Shown piece after piece: positions 18,942 to 30,319 of a stretch of 64,000 bases of DNA. Both the position numbers and the translations under genes were made by a program. Under the pieces are notes generated by a model, which saw only the letters and a list, made by a program, of their open reading frames with translations, ran no database searches and was not told the DNA's origin. Numbering within the stretch: position 1 is the stretch's first letter; each line of letters opens with the position of its first letter. Source of the stretch: Seminavis robusta (taxonomy: Eukaryota; Bacillariophyta; Bacillariophyceae; Naviculales; Naviculaceae); the NCBI GenBank assembly GCA_903772945.1, contig CAICTM010000226.1, positions 25,181 to 89,180 on the forward strand, read 5' to 3'.

Positions 18942-21196
18942 TTGACTAAAAAATTCATCCACCATGGCCAACAATGCAATGCTGGAGCAGCCTTTGGGTT
19001 GAGGACGTGCCGGATTTGCCTGAAGCACCCACGGAACAGCCCAAGTACAACCGGGATTACCATCGTCTCTTCGTCAAATCATGAGCTGGCTGCACAAGAG
19101 ACGTACACCAAGGCGGCTCGCTTCCAACCTAGTGCTTTGGCCGGCATCCAACCACACCACGTTGCCGACTACTGAAATGGCGTGCGTATGGTACGACCGA
19201 TGTTGACTTCAAAGACCTGGAGCAGAATCCAACTTGCCCTCCTCTACTCTTGAGCAAGACAAGAAAGCTATCTCCTTCTACATGCCCATCAAAGGTGCCA
19301 CATGGAATGAACCTCCGGCAATCCAACCAGTCCGATCCTGTGAACGAAGTGGTCAAGGAAGCAAGAAAGCGGAGACTCAAAACCGCGGCAAGAAGTCCTG
19401 TGCCACCAGGATTTGACGGAAACTGAGTATCCAAGGTGGTCCATGAACTCTACGCAAAGGGAGCTTTGAATCGACCATCCGTACAGCCTGCAGTTGAAGC
19501 AGCAAGTCCATCTCATCACAGGACGGACGACATCTCCAAGTTGAAGTATCCGACTACAAGCCGCATCCAGACTCCCTTTTGCGCTCAGTTGCAAGGGGCA
19601 TTGGTCCAAGAATATTTCGAAGAACGACAATGCCCTGAACAAATCATTCTTGGGTCGATGGATACCGACTTTGTGCTATGCTCGGATTGGCGAATTACAT
19701 GCAGGCGTCCTTCAACTACGGTATGGCGCCGCTGGTCGGGAAGATGCATTCCTCTTTACTCCCGAAAGCGACCCAAGTTGGCTCCCAAGCACTGCAACGC
19801 AGCCTACCGCAACATTCTCAAGGCTGTCTTTTTGTCGGCTCCATTCTGGCTGTGGCGCTCCTCATTGCTGGTGTTCCTGGGAGTCACAGCATTCGGAAGT
19901 TTGCTGCAACTCTGGCAAGAGGATGGGTGCTACTGCTGACGAAGGTGACATTCGAGGTCGCTGGAAGGCTCGCTTTCTGGACGGGTTGTTGATGCCTACA
20001 TTTCGGCTGAACAGCCCTGGATCGACGCTCGTGTTGCCGAAAAGCTTTGCATGGGGCCTCCTATTGCCTACAAGCTACACCCGGATGCCAAGGAGAGTGA
20101 CTCCCGACTGGTTGATTGAGCATGTGGTGCCAAGGACGCATGCGTTTTACGACGGTGTCAACGACATTTCGCTTCACTTGGCTCTGCTCTTTTGTGGGCT
20201 GCTCTTGACGAATTTGGGAGGAGAGGATGGACCTCCCGTTCGTGTTAGGATCCAAGATGCGTACGAGCGCATCAAGGCCGATGTTCCTGTTGGCGTCAAC
20301 CCTGTGTGAAAGTGCCTCTCTCTATTTGGACGCACAACACCCAAGCTCCACATCAACGAAATCGAGCGATGGATAGGGAGGTGGCGGTGGCACGGCTGGT
20401 GTCACTACGGGAACGACCGGCCAGGAAGCACTCGTCAGTTGCCAAATCAGTCTCGGCAGGTGACGGCTATGCAAACGCAACAACAGGTACGAACGAACGA
20501 GGAGATCTGACAAGGATTATTGCGCAGCACAACCAGCTCCAGCAGCTCATTGCGCAGGAAGGTAGGACCCGCGACAGTTCGGCTGCTGCTTTGAGAGGTT
20601 GGTTGGAGACTGGCTTGGCGCGGAGCTGACGAAACTGAATGGAAATATTTGCAGGTAAGTGTGGACTTGTGTCTGTTGGCTATTGCAACCATGGCTATTA
20701 TTGCTGCTAACTCTATATTTTTGTTTGCTTTTAGGATTGCTGTTCAGCCTCCAAGGATGGCAACACCTGATCAGGTAGATGGTAATCTTTTTAGAAATGG
20801 GTTGACTGTGGAAAGGACTCGCGGAATGGCCAGACTAGCCTCAGGTACAGACAAGCTGTGGCCACCACCCCTGCTGATAGTAGGCCTGCCAAGCTAGCCA
20901 AGTACAGAACTGTTGGCTCTGCTTGGCAAGAGTGGATGCATGGTATTGGTGGCAACAAGCCAGCCAAGAACTTCACTGCTGATGATATCAGGGCTTGCAA
21001 GTCAACCTACTCCAGGAGGAAGCCGCTCTGGACTCTCATGGCTACACTTGTCAATGCTCAGAAAGCTCCAGCTTGGGTCATCTCCAAGATTGAGGAGCAT
21101 TACAAAGGAAGTGTTTTGAATATTACTGCTGCCATCAAGCAGGACACCATTATGGGCAGTCTGCATGAGGATCTTTGTGTTGTTCGTGCTCAGTAA
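18942..21196 (+). mobile_element. Crypton-like element (tyrosine recombinase plus GCR1_C-like domain), decayed or frameshifted
   Basis: Coding patches in shifting frames from about 18990 to 20309 match the tyrosine-recombinase family of stramenopile Crypton-type elements: HSIRKFAATLAR (19887-19920, the conserved H-x-x-R/K box), DIRGRWK, DAYISAEQPW, DWLIEHVVP. At least five frame changes occur. A plausible intron (GTAAGT near 20655, TTTTAG near 20733) leads to a second block. That block, 20858-21196, resembles the GCR1_C DNA-binding domain known from Cryptons of fungi and oomycetes. No terminal repeats are expected for Cryptons, so the borders are only approximate. Confidence 0.65.
20858..21196 (+). 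pseudogene. GCR1_C-like DNA-binding domain of the Crypton-like element
   Basis: An open frame of about 112 codons without its own ATG. Key features are the aromatic-rich start (VGSAWQEWMHGIGGN), the basic YSRRKPLW segment and a helical end (ISKIEEHYKG). This spacing of W-x-E-W, G-x-G-N and S-R-R-K matches the GCR1_C family as I know it. It stops at 21194-21196. It is probably the last exon of the recombinase gene. Confidence 0.6.
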
Positions 21197-21270
21197 AGTT
21201 GACCTTAGTTTAATCAGCATGCTAGCCATGCCTTATAGTGAGTCTTTTACATGAGTACTTATTGTGTTTT

Positions 21271-21316
21271 CGTTTTCGTTGACTTGTGCTTTTCGTTTTC
21301 GTGGACTTGTGCTTTT
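21271..21316. repeat. 23-bp tandem repeat, two copies
   Basis: Two adjacent 23-base units (CGTTTTCGTTGACTTGTGC and four more T-rich bases) with one mismatch. A partial third copy lies near 21372. Confidence 0.8.
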
Positions 21317-21716
21317 CGAACGTACGCTACTAGCTAGCTAGTGGTAGCTACTACTAGCTAGCGAGCGATTCGAGGACTTGTGCGTTTTCGAGATAATAGA
21401 GGTGCGACGTTATCTTAACAGTGAGTAGTAGAGGTGCGAACCTCATTTTTCTTATGTGCGAGGACGTGATGTTTCGTTCGATCCTCACTGGTATGAATGA
21501 ACGAACGATCAACCAGCATACACCAGGTGTCGCCTGGTGGTGTTGATACCTCGATCGATAGGAAGGATACCTCCTGTAGGATGGCTACCACAGGTACAGG
21601 CTCTCAGTATTTCTCTCAGTTCTGGGATATACTTTTACGGTATCTATAAAATTGCTACCTGGGGTATGGGGCAACCTTAGGACTTCGTTACAATGTGTTT
21701 CGAAATGCATAGTGGT

Positions 21717-21835
21717 GCGTAACGGCACGTAACTGCACGTAACTGACTACACTAATTACCATGGTAAATTGTACATAGTACGTACTTGCACGTAACTTAA
21801 CTGCAAGTAACGTAACTGCACTGTAACTGCCGTAT
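21717..21835. repeat. Clustered CACGTAAC(TG) repeats
   Basis: Short irregular repeats of GTAAC with CACGTAACTG as the fullest form occur at least eight times in about 120 bases. They lie in the otherwise gene-free stretch 21197-22744. Confidence 0.7.
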
Positions 21836-22744
21836 TTGACCAGTGTGGCTGTACCGTGTTGTTGTGTTATATCCTATAGTTGCCCCATACCCCTGGCTAG
21901 TATCACTATTTTGGCGGCCGCAATGGGGTTACCTCTGGTACAGGTATGCATACCTGTGGACTTCGAAGAGGGAGGCTGGGCAGATAGCTGTGGTGGTACG
22001 GTAGCACTTGGTCAGAGGTCGCAGTGGGAAGGGGGAAAGCATACAGTACGATGTACCTCTACATTTCAAACACTGTGGCCAGGCAGTCGCTGCATCAGCA
22101 AGCCACACAGCGTCAGTGCCAAAGGGTTCTTCTTCAAGTTGTGCTGGAAGGGTGGCCTTGAAACTGGCTGCACTCTAGACTTGAACGGCAACAAAGTGGG
22201 TTGTGAGTTGTGTTCCTTCCAACTGTTTCTTTCCAGGTTAGTGTCTGAAACACCCAACCAACCCATTGCTGGCCTGGTTGTGGCTGATCGCTGGCTAGTA
22301 CTCCATTTCATCTTCTGGGGCTACGCAGTGTGGCTGCGTTGTTTTGCTTAATTCGCAAATTAGTACAGCGTAGAGGCTGCCTGAGTGGCGGTAGTGGAGT
22401 GACAGTCGTATCGACTCGACTCGACTCGTAAAAAAAGCCTGGAGGAATGAATGGCTTGAACAAGCAGCTGAAACAGCCCAAGCCAAATGGAAAACGTCCA
22501 ATTGCGTTCCTATGATAGCATGCTAGCATGATAGCTGTACATTGCTTGCATGCTTCCTTTTCAATGAAACATCCTACCCACAAAGGCTGAAACGTTGTCG
22601 CTACTTGTGCTACAAACCTAGCCGGCATAGTGGCTGAGAAGCGTCATCGTAACCGAACATCTCTGCAGCTCTCAAAGCGAAGGCGGAGGGTAATCGTAGA
22701 ATGTTGGATTGTGGAGTCAGAAGGGTGTACTACTATTAGTAGTG
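21836..22744. other. Gene-free stretch left of the LTR element
   Basis: An open frame of 171 codons exists at 21836-22351 but has no start context, motif or coding bias and is judged to be chance. The stretch ends in GTAGTG, the target-site duplicate of the LTR element. Confidence 0.5.
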
Positions 22745-23242
22745 TGTTAGAAAGGTATTTTCGTATGAAGACAGACGACTCGGGATCCAAATCACGGTTC
22801 GTGATTGGGATGTGTGACTCAAATCAGATGGTTATCCGATCATCATCAGATGGCCAGTGTACGAGGAACGAGGACAATGGTCGTCTAGATGATGCAACTA
22901 CAAAGGTTAGGAAGTTAGGTCGAAGAGATGAATGCAAGGAGCGACGGGATGGAAAAATGAATGGACGGATGAAGTCCATAGGTTTAGTAAAGTGGGAAAG
23001 CCTCCAGGCCAACCATGCACTTCAGGAAAGATAGATCGACGAGATCTATCTGCAGATGAAACTGCGAAGAAACAGAGGATCGAAAGATCCTGGTATATGT
23101 ATGCATATGGAGCTCAGTTGTAGAGCTCACAATCTGAACGAGAGAGAAAGAAAACGAAACAATAGCCAGTCTACTAACAGTAGAGCTGGAAGGATATGAT
23201 TAAATTAGAGAAATTGGCGTTCAAGTTCACACCTTTTCAACA
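22745..23242 (+). repeat. 5' LTR
   Basis: 498 bases, TG...CA ends. Compared by eye with the 511-base right LTR it differs by about 19 one-base gaps but only one to three substitutions. Confidence 0.93.
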
Positions 23243-23385
23243 CGTTTTAAAACGATAGCTATCAGGAAAGAGTGAGCTTGGATCCAGGTTGTCAAACAGA
23301 AAAGAAGAATTGAGAAGTAAGTAGAAGATGTCTACGGAGGTAGAGGTATCATCGTCGAGCAAGTATCCCATCTTCGATTGGAAAG

Positions 23386-24300
23386 ATGAGAAGTTCAGTT
23401 CTACAAGGTCAAGATGATTGCCCATTTATCAAAGTATGGTACGTAGAACTAATGAAGGACTCTACGGAGATCAAACCGGACAACTGGAAAACCCTACAGG
23501 TACGGCCAAGTTGTCGGACGACGAAAAGAAAGATCGAAAGTCTGCAGAGAAGAACAGCAAGGCTGCGGAGAATACTGCTGGATCGAACAGATGTGGAGAC
23601 CATGAAGGGCAAGTCGCCTTCGACCTACTGGCCTCACACCAAACGCTGACCATGCTGCTGGGAATTCAAGGGCATGTGGGAATCCATGCTGGACCTCTAC
23701 GATTCTGAAGACAGTGGTTGAGGAGCAGCTCGACGAACGGAATACTACGCGTATAAAGATGGACATCAAGGAAACCCCAAGAAGTTCGAGATTGGAATCG
23801 ACGTGAAACGCAAGAAGCTAGCGAAGATGGGTTCAAGATATCGGACGAAGAGTACATCAAGGACCTTCTCGAGAGATTCCGAAGAAGGAAGGAGAAATCG
23901 GAGTGTATCATGAAGTGAAGAAGAATTTTCTGAGAAGATCAAGAAAACAGGACATGGAATAACGTAAAGAGTGTGGTGGATTACTTATGCGAAATCTACG
24001 ATGAGATTAAAACACGGAACAAGTCGACAGAACACAATGGCGAAACAGCTTTCATGATTGGAGGAAAACAATTCAAGGGCGATGCAGGAACTGTGGGAAA
24101 ATCGGACACAAGCAACAAAACTGCCCAGACAAGAAAGGCTCGAACGGAAGAACTACGGACAAAAGTACCAAGGAAAGTCAAACGGTAAATTCAGCAGGAA
24201 CAATGGAAGCAGTAGCGGATTTCAAGGAAAGAAGAAATTCAGCGGAAAGTGCTTCCACTGTGGAAAGATTGGGACAGGAAAACGGAATGCCTAAAATCAA
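23386..24300 (+). pseudogene. gag / nucleocapsid region of the LTR element
   Basis: No single frame spans it. Near 24085-24135 one frame gives a CCHC zinc knuckle (CRNCGKIGHKQQNC), and near 24250-24290 a second knuckle begins CFHCGKIG and loses frame before its last Cys. Two knuckles are common in nucleocapsids of copia elements; they bind the element RNA. Confidence 0.75.
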
Positions 24301-26130
24301 AGGGAACAACGAAATGTAGAAGGAGCAAAAACAGCACAAGAAACAACTAAGAGATGGCATTCATTGATGAGCGAAGAAATATGGATGCCATGCCGAGGAG
24401 TAGAGTGTCAGACGATGAAACAGGAGGAGTAGAAAGAAGCATCGGAATATGAAGGAAAAATGGGACGCATTCTGGACGATTTTGAAAGCGGAATGACGTG
24501 GATGCAAGATGAGAGAAAGCTTGGAGCAATTAAATTATGAGGCGATGGACGCCCTTAAATCTCTCCAAGAAAAACAACACGACTGACTAAAGAAGAATCA
24601 TGTCACATACAACAAGAAACCAGACTTACCCTATCTGTTTCTGCGAAACAGAGAGCAGGGCAGATATCCGACAGCGAAACAACTCCACGATTAAAGCAAA
24701 ACGGCTACAACAAAGAAGTTTCTGAGAAGGAGGAGAAACAACAGAACAACAAATCCGCCCACAATCTAGCGAAGACGACAATACTACAGCTGTTTGAGCA
24801 GAAGACGTACAAGAAGTAGAAAGATGTCGAACAGATTTCAAGATGCCCGGAACGTGTAGAGGCACAGCTGTCACCGGTTGGAGTCGACACATAAGAAGAT
24901 AAGCAAACATCCAATATCCATTGAGCAACCGACACCCATGAACCGAGCAACGAAGGATGGGAATTGGACATTCACACATAGTAGGTAACAGTGGAGGAGA
25001 GATCGCGGAAGAAGCATGCCAACTAATCCCCGAGTCTGTATGGGAAGGGCACTCGAGACCCAGAGATGAAGCAACTGGTCGGAAACTTCGAACAGTTCAG
25101 TGTTTGCTGAGGATGATGCCAAACAGATACAGAACAACCCCCATCTCGTGGAGTCTCCAGGCGGAAGTGCTAGGATGGGTCAGCAGTTGTGTTGCTCTTC
25201 GCGATTGGACTCCAACACGACAATTATCGCAGGTGGCTATGTTAACGTGCAAGATAAAGCGCGGAAAAAACGTCGGCGAAGTGAACAGGAAACGCAGGAA
25301 TGTTCAGGGTTTCACAGGCATTCAGCATTCCCGAAGTAGAAGTGAAGTATGTAACGGAGATAGTCGCACAGGCTCAATACAATCGGGATTGAAAGGTGCA
25401 CGTGGATATGACACTATTGAGAAGCGGTATTCGCACAACCCTATGCAGTGTATTGTACGGTGTACGTGTTTTCTTCTCTGAGAGACAAGCAGCTTGCAGA
25501 GCAATCACCTCCAGAGGAAGGATTCCGATGTGCTCGGAGGGAGTTCGGACGAATTAGCCTACAACTATTGATCCAAGTCGCGGCCATCGTGTGACACAGC
25601 TTCCACATGGGGAGCTGCTAATTGCTGGATGGACGAACTCAGCGATGGTAGGACAGAGACAGGTTCTCCCTCAAACTTTCTAGCGCAGCACCGCGACGAG
25701 CATGGAAGGGTTTTGTTTATGTTGGTCAGTATAAAGCGGACCTGGATGAGAATTTCGGGCAATATTGCAGTGCCTTTGACTTTGGGGGCCAGGAGTTATC
25801 ACCCTCGATGGTATCACAAGTTTCCACGTTACTACAAGGGTTGGACGCATCAACTTTTCGGTACCAACGAGATGGACTAGCGCCGATCGTGATCGAGAAA
25901 CCCCCCGGCATCGACATGCTATGGAATGCTGGCCTAGTCACAAAAGGACAAGTGAGTCACTATGTGGACGCCAACGTGCAAACAGGAATGCAGGTGATCA
26001 TACGTCAGTTACCATACTTCCCACAGCGTCGAGTAATGTGGCTCAGTTAAAACATGGCAATAGGAAAGTTCGAAAGGCAAGGAAGAAGCGATGGAAGATG
26101 TACAAGGTAATGAAATAAGCGGATGAGTAT
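24301..26130 (+). other. Unassigned 1.8 kb between nucleocapsid and protease of the LTR element
   Basis: No retroelement domain recognised. Short open patches, such as 25629-25880 and 25808-26050 (QVSTLLQGLDASTFRYQRDG), have coding character but no family I recognise. Most copia elements have no such long gap here. Confidence 0.5.
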
Positions 26131-27560
26131 GTGTTCACCATGAGGTCAGAAGAAGGTTTCAGCCGGAGCACATGGATTGCAGACGGTGGTGCATCAACTC
26201 ATATGAGCAATGTGGACGATGGAAAGACTGATGTGGAAGAAATAGATGAAGGAATCAAGGTTAGAAGTGGAGACAAGATCCAAGCAGTAAAGAAAGGCAC
26301 GATCAAATTAACGGCAATGCAACGTGATGGCACGACGTATGACTTGACACTCTCGGATTACAAGTATGTCACCAACCTGGGTGTATGATTATTTAGTTTG
26401 GTCAAGGCAATCCAGAAGGTTGGAGCATCATTAAGAACCAAGATTGTCTTACGCACGCAGACCAACGAATAGTCTTTGATATAATTAACTCAACCAAAGA
26501 GGGATATCTTTGCGGCATTGATCTTTTTCCACAGGACATGCCACGAGAGAGCAGTTACGCGTGTACGGATGACACGGCACTGTAAGCGACTGAAGAGACT
26601 TCGCAAAGTAACACTGTGGATACGCCCAAGACGGAACAACCAAGTAAGGAGAAGTACTGGAAAATAAACGACATCCACAAGAAGCTGGGACAAGCGAGTG
26701 AAGCCGCACTAAGAAGGACAGCACATCAGTACAGGTGGAAGCTCACAGGGAAATTAGAACCATGTTCTCACTGTGAGCAGGACGAGCAAAGCAAGCACCC
26801 GTAGCCAAGGATACTTCAACGACATCAGAGATCCCTGGAGAACGAAAATTTATAGATACCTCGTCTGTAGATGAAGGCACGTCTACCAAGGGAGGAAAGT
26901 ATTGGCTGGCGATAATTGATGATGCTACCAGTAAGCGATGGAGTAGGATCATTCAGAACAAACGCGATGTCATCCTTAAGGTCAAGAACTTCATTCGAGT
27001 GCTGGATCGCAGGCGCACTCCAGTACACTACATACGGATGGACGATGCAGGAGAAAACAAGAAGCTGATGACGGGAATGTGAAACGCGATTAACATGTTT
27101 GAGACGGTTAGTTTGAGTTAACTGGACGAGATACGCCTCAAAAGAATGGAAAGGTAGAACGATGGTTTGCAGTAGGCACCGATCTGATTCGGGCCATGTT
27201 CCATGAAGCTGGTTTTGATGAGAAGCAATGAAAGTTTCTTTACGGAGATGCAGTCATGTACGTCACTGACGTTGAGATTGTACTACAGTCAGCATCTCAT
27301 GAAAATCAAAGCTACCGCATGTTCTATGGAGAAGACATGCCACCAATGATCCAAGTTGCGACGATTCGGAGAAGTTGAATACGTCAAGTTTGTTGGAAAA
27401 ATCAAGGTAAAACTACAAGATCGCGGACTACCTATGCTGTATCTTGAAAGAGCACGGAATCACAGAGCAGACACGTACAAGAGCTACACTACAATATGGC
27501 AACGGAGAACAGTGCTCACACCGCATGTGATCTGATGGACAGACGTAGACGAATGGGAGG
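26131..27560 (+). pseudogene. Protease and integrase region of the LTR element
   Basis: Protease: DGGASTHM near 26180, a variant of the usual D-S/T-G-A site. Integrase: zinc-binding start (HKKLGQASEAAL ... CSHC, 26675-26775), then FIDTSS near 26850, RMDDAGEN near 27035 and NGKVERWF near 27150, giving the three acidic catalytic residues. Several frame changes and stops interrupt the reading. Confidence 0.8.
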
Positions 27561-27869
27561 GTATGGGTCTACCCAGCACAGCAGAAGAACTCACACATAT
27601 TGGAAAAGATAAGCTCCTCAGCGTCCTACCTACAAAAAATCGGGAATCGAACTCTCATGATCTGCTCCTTAAACCCACGAAGACTACCAAGGCCAGGAGC
27701 AATCACACTGAAATCAAGAAGATTAATAAAGTTCTCAGCGACCCAACAGCCAAACACCTGACCGGTCGCGACCAAACTATCCAAGTCAACGCGGGAACTA
27801 CAGAAGACTCGGTGCGAGCTACAACCACCAGGCCCTACAGACACTGGACAAGCTAGCGGCAGGTACAAC

Positions 27870-29650
27870 CTCATGACGGGGGCTCCCTCATGCAAACACT
27901 TTCGGACGATGCATCGAAGGAGGAGAGAAGATAAAAGTCAGCACGAACAACCGGAAATCACCGCCAATAACAGAAGCAAAGAATTCAATGACAGAAATGG
28001 CAAATTTTCGACGATTCCAATGACAGAACGTTTTTGGAACGCACATGAAGACTGGATGAAGTTTGGGTACACGGCATCAGAAGTAGATTTGACGGGAGGG
28101 CTAGGACAGGCATCCATTATCAAGATGACTCTCGCTTATGACCCAAGGACTCAGGAATCCAGCAAAAGTACTAAGTATTTGTTCACCAAGCCAAGCACAG
28201 TTCGAGGAAGCTTAGGACCACCGGAACCATTTACAGCGAGAAAAGTGGAGGGAGGCGATCAAAGGCGAGCTAGACAAATGGTAGAAACTCAAGGTCTGGC
28301 GCAAGATCAAGAGATCAAAATGGAGGAAGGGAGACGATAGTGTCAAACCACAAGTGGTGCTGGAAATCAAGCGGAATGGAAGATCAAGAGCTAGATTGGT
28401 GGCCTGCGGCTACAGTCAGGTACCCGGAAATGATTGACAACATCTCAAGTCGGTGGCTAACGACATCACCTTCCGCATCCTCTTGATTTACTACTAAAGA
28501 AGAGGGAAGAGCGAAGCAATATATCTTCGATATTGGAGAAGCATTCCTACATGAGAGAATGGACGTAGTCAACTACATGGACTGCCCAAAAAGACTAGAA
28601 CACCAAGACGACGAATGTGTCATACTGGACAAGACCATCTATGTGCTTGCAGAGCGCACGACATGTACTACTTGAAGTTTGCGAGTGTCCTGGAAGATTA
28701 GGATTCTTACATGTCCTAGTGATCCATGCCTCTTCATGCGAAACAAGAATAGGGAAGATATGCGTGATTCTATGTACGTGGATGACAATTCTCACCATTG
28801 GAGAAGAAACGATATCAAGGAGTGCTTCAAGGATTAAAGATCGAGGCTAGAACATGACCATAGAGTACGAACTAACGGACTACCTGAGCTGTGAGATTCG
28901 GATGAATACCCCGAAAGGATGCTGCATGGGTGGGACAACCCAACAATGATCAAGAAGATTCAAACACATTCGGAGAGGAGGTACAGAAGCTACCCAAGTA
29001 CAAGCTAGCGGGAACACCTGGACTCAGGAATAGTAAAGACAGACAAACAGAGCGAATGGATCGATGAAGAACCAACAGAGCAGATATCGAACAAGGAGTA
29101 GGCATGCTCATGTACCTTATCAAGCATTCAAGGTCAGAGATCTCGAACGCGGACGAGAGCTAGCTAAGGTCTTGGGATGCGCAACGCCGGCAGCTTACAA
29201 GGAAATGCTACGCTGTTTAAAGTACGTGTTGGATCTCAATGGAACCGTGGACTTTTGTGAGACAGAGAAGAAGAAGGACCGTGGAAATTTGAAGTATTCT
29301 CGGATTCGGATTAGGCCGGAGACAAGAACAACAGAGATCAGTCACGTCCATGATGATCTTTCTCGAAGGTGTACTCATTCATGGAGGTCCAAGCTACAGA
29401 GGTCGTAGCATTGTCGAGTTCCGAAACTGAGGTTCTACGCGTGTGTCGAAGCAGTGCGAGAAGTCCCGTCATCGCGCAGTTTCTGAAGTTCCTACAGTCA
29501 GGTAAACTACCTGTGCAATGAAGATCGATAACGTAGGTGCTATCTTTTGTCAAGAACAAGACAAGTGCAAGTCGACAAGAGCCATATGGATACGGAGGGT
29601 GCACTACGGGTGAACCAAATGATAGCAGACTGGCCTAGTGAAGATTGATT
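27870..29650 (+). pseudogene. Reverse transcriptase and RNase H region of the LTR element
   Basis: The catalytic YVDD of reverse transcriptase is encoded near 28770-28785 (MYVDDN). The connection segment (KEMLRCLKYVLDLNG) is at 29200-29240 and an RNase H-like acidic segment (KIDNVGAIF) near 29523-29550. The frame changes many times, so no product could be made from the sequence as given. Confidence 0.78.
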
Positions 29651-29802
29651 TCTGGTTCGCGCGGAAGACAACTTGTGCGACATTGGAACCAAGAATTGTC
29701 AACGTCGAGACCTCGACGGACATGCACCGAAAACTAAAGGAGACAAGGAGCAATTGGTTTGAGTATGGAAGAAGGTCGCTGCATCATCCGAAAACAGAAG
29801 GG

Positions 29803-30313
29803 TGTTAGAAAGGTATTTTCGTATGAAGGACAGACGACTCGGGATCCACAATCACGGTTCGTGATTGGGGATGTGTGACTCAAATCAGATGGTTATCCGA
29901 TCATCATCAGATGGCAGGTGTACGAGGAACGAGGACAATGGTCGTCTAGATGATGCAACTACAAAGGTTAGGAAGTTAGGTCGAAGAGATGAATGCAAGG
30001 AGCGACGGGAGGAACAAATGAATGGACAGATGAAGGTCCATAGGTTTAGTAAAGTGAGGAAAGCCCTCCAGGGCCAACCATGCACTTCAGGAAGATAGAT
30101 CGAACGAGATCTATCTGCAGATGAAACTGCGAGAAACAGAGGATCGAAAGATCCTGGTATATGTATGCATATCGGAGCTCAGTTGTAGAGCTCACAATCT
30201 GAACGAGAGAGAAAGAGAAAACGAAACAAATAGCCAGTCTACTAGACAGTAGAGCTGGAAGGATATTGATTAAATTAGAGAAATTGTGCGTTCAAGTTCA
30301 CACCTTTTCAACA
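29803..30313 (+). repeat. 3' LTR
   Basis: 511 bases, TG...CA ends, followed by GTAGTG which also precedes the left LTR. Confidence 0.93.
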
Positions 30314-30319
30314 GTAGTG

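Larger units (their letters stand above)
22745..30313 (+). mobile_element. Complete Ty1/copia LTR retrotransposon, frames broken
   Basis: Two LTRs (22745-23242 and 29803-30313) start TGTTAG and end CAACA. GTAGTG precedes the left LTR (22739-22744) and follows the right one (30314-30319), a 5-6 bp target-site duplication. A purine tract (GAAAACAGAAGGG) stands directly before the right LTR. Inside, in order: nucleocapsid zinc knuckle, protease, integrase, YVDD reverse transcriptase, RNase H. The integrase-before-transcriptase order makes it Ty1/copia. Total length is about 7.57 kb. Confidence 0.92.

Noticed and set aside
19650-20309. 219-codon frame read as one protein
   Set aside because: Only its last third matches the recombinase family; the first part is out of frame with the real coding patches, so it is not a gene by itself.
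21836-22351. 171-codon frame on the plus strand
   Set aside because: No motif, start context or coding bias; lies in repeat-rich gene-free DNA.
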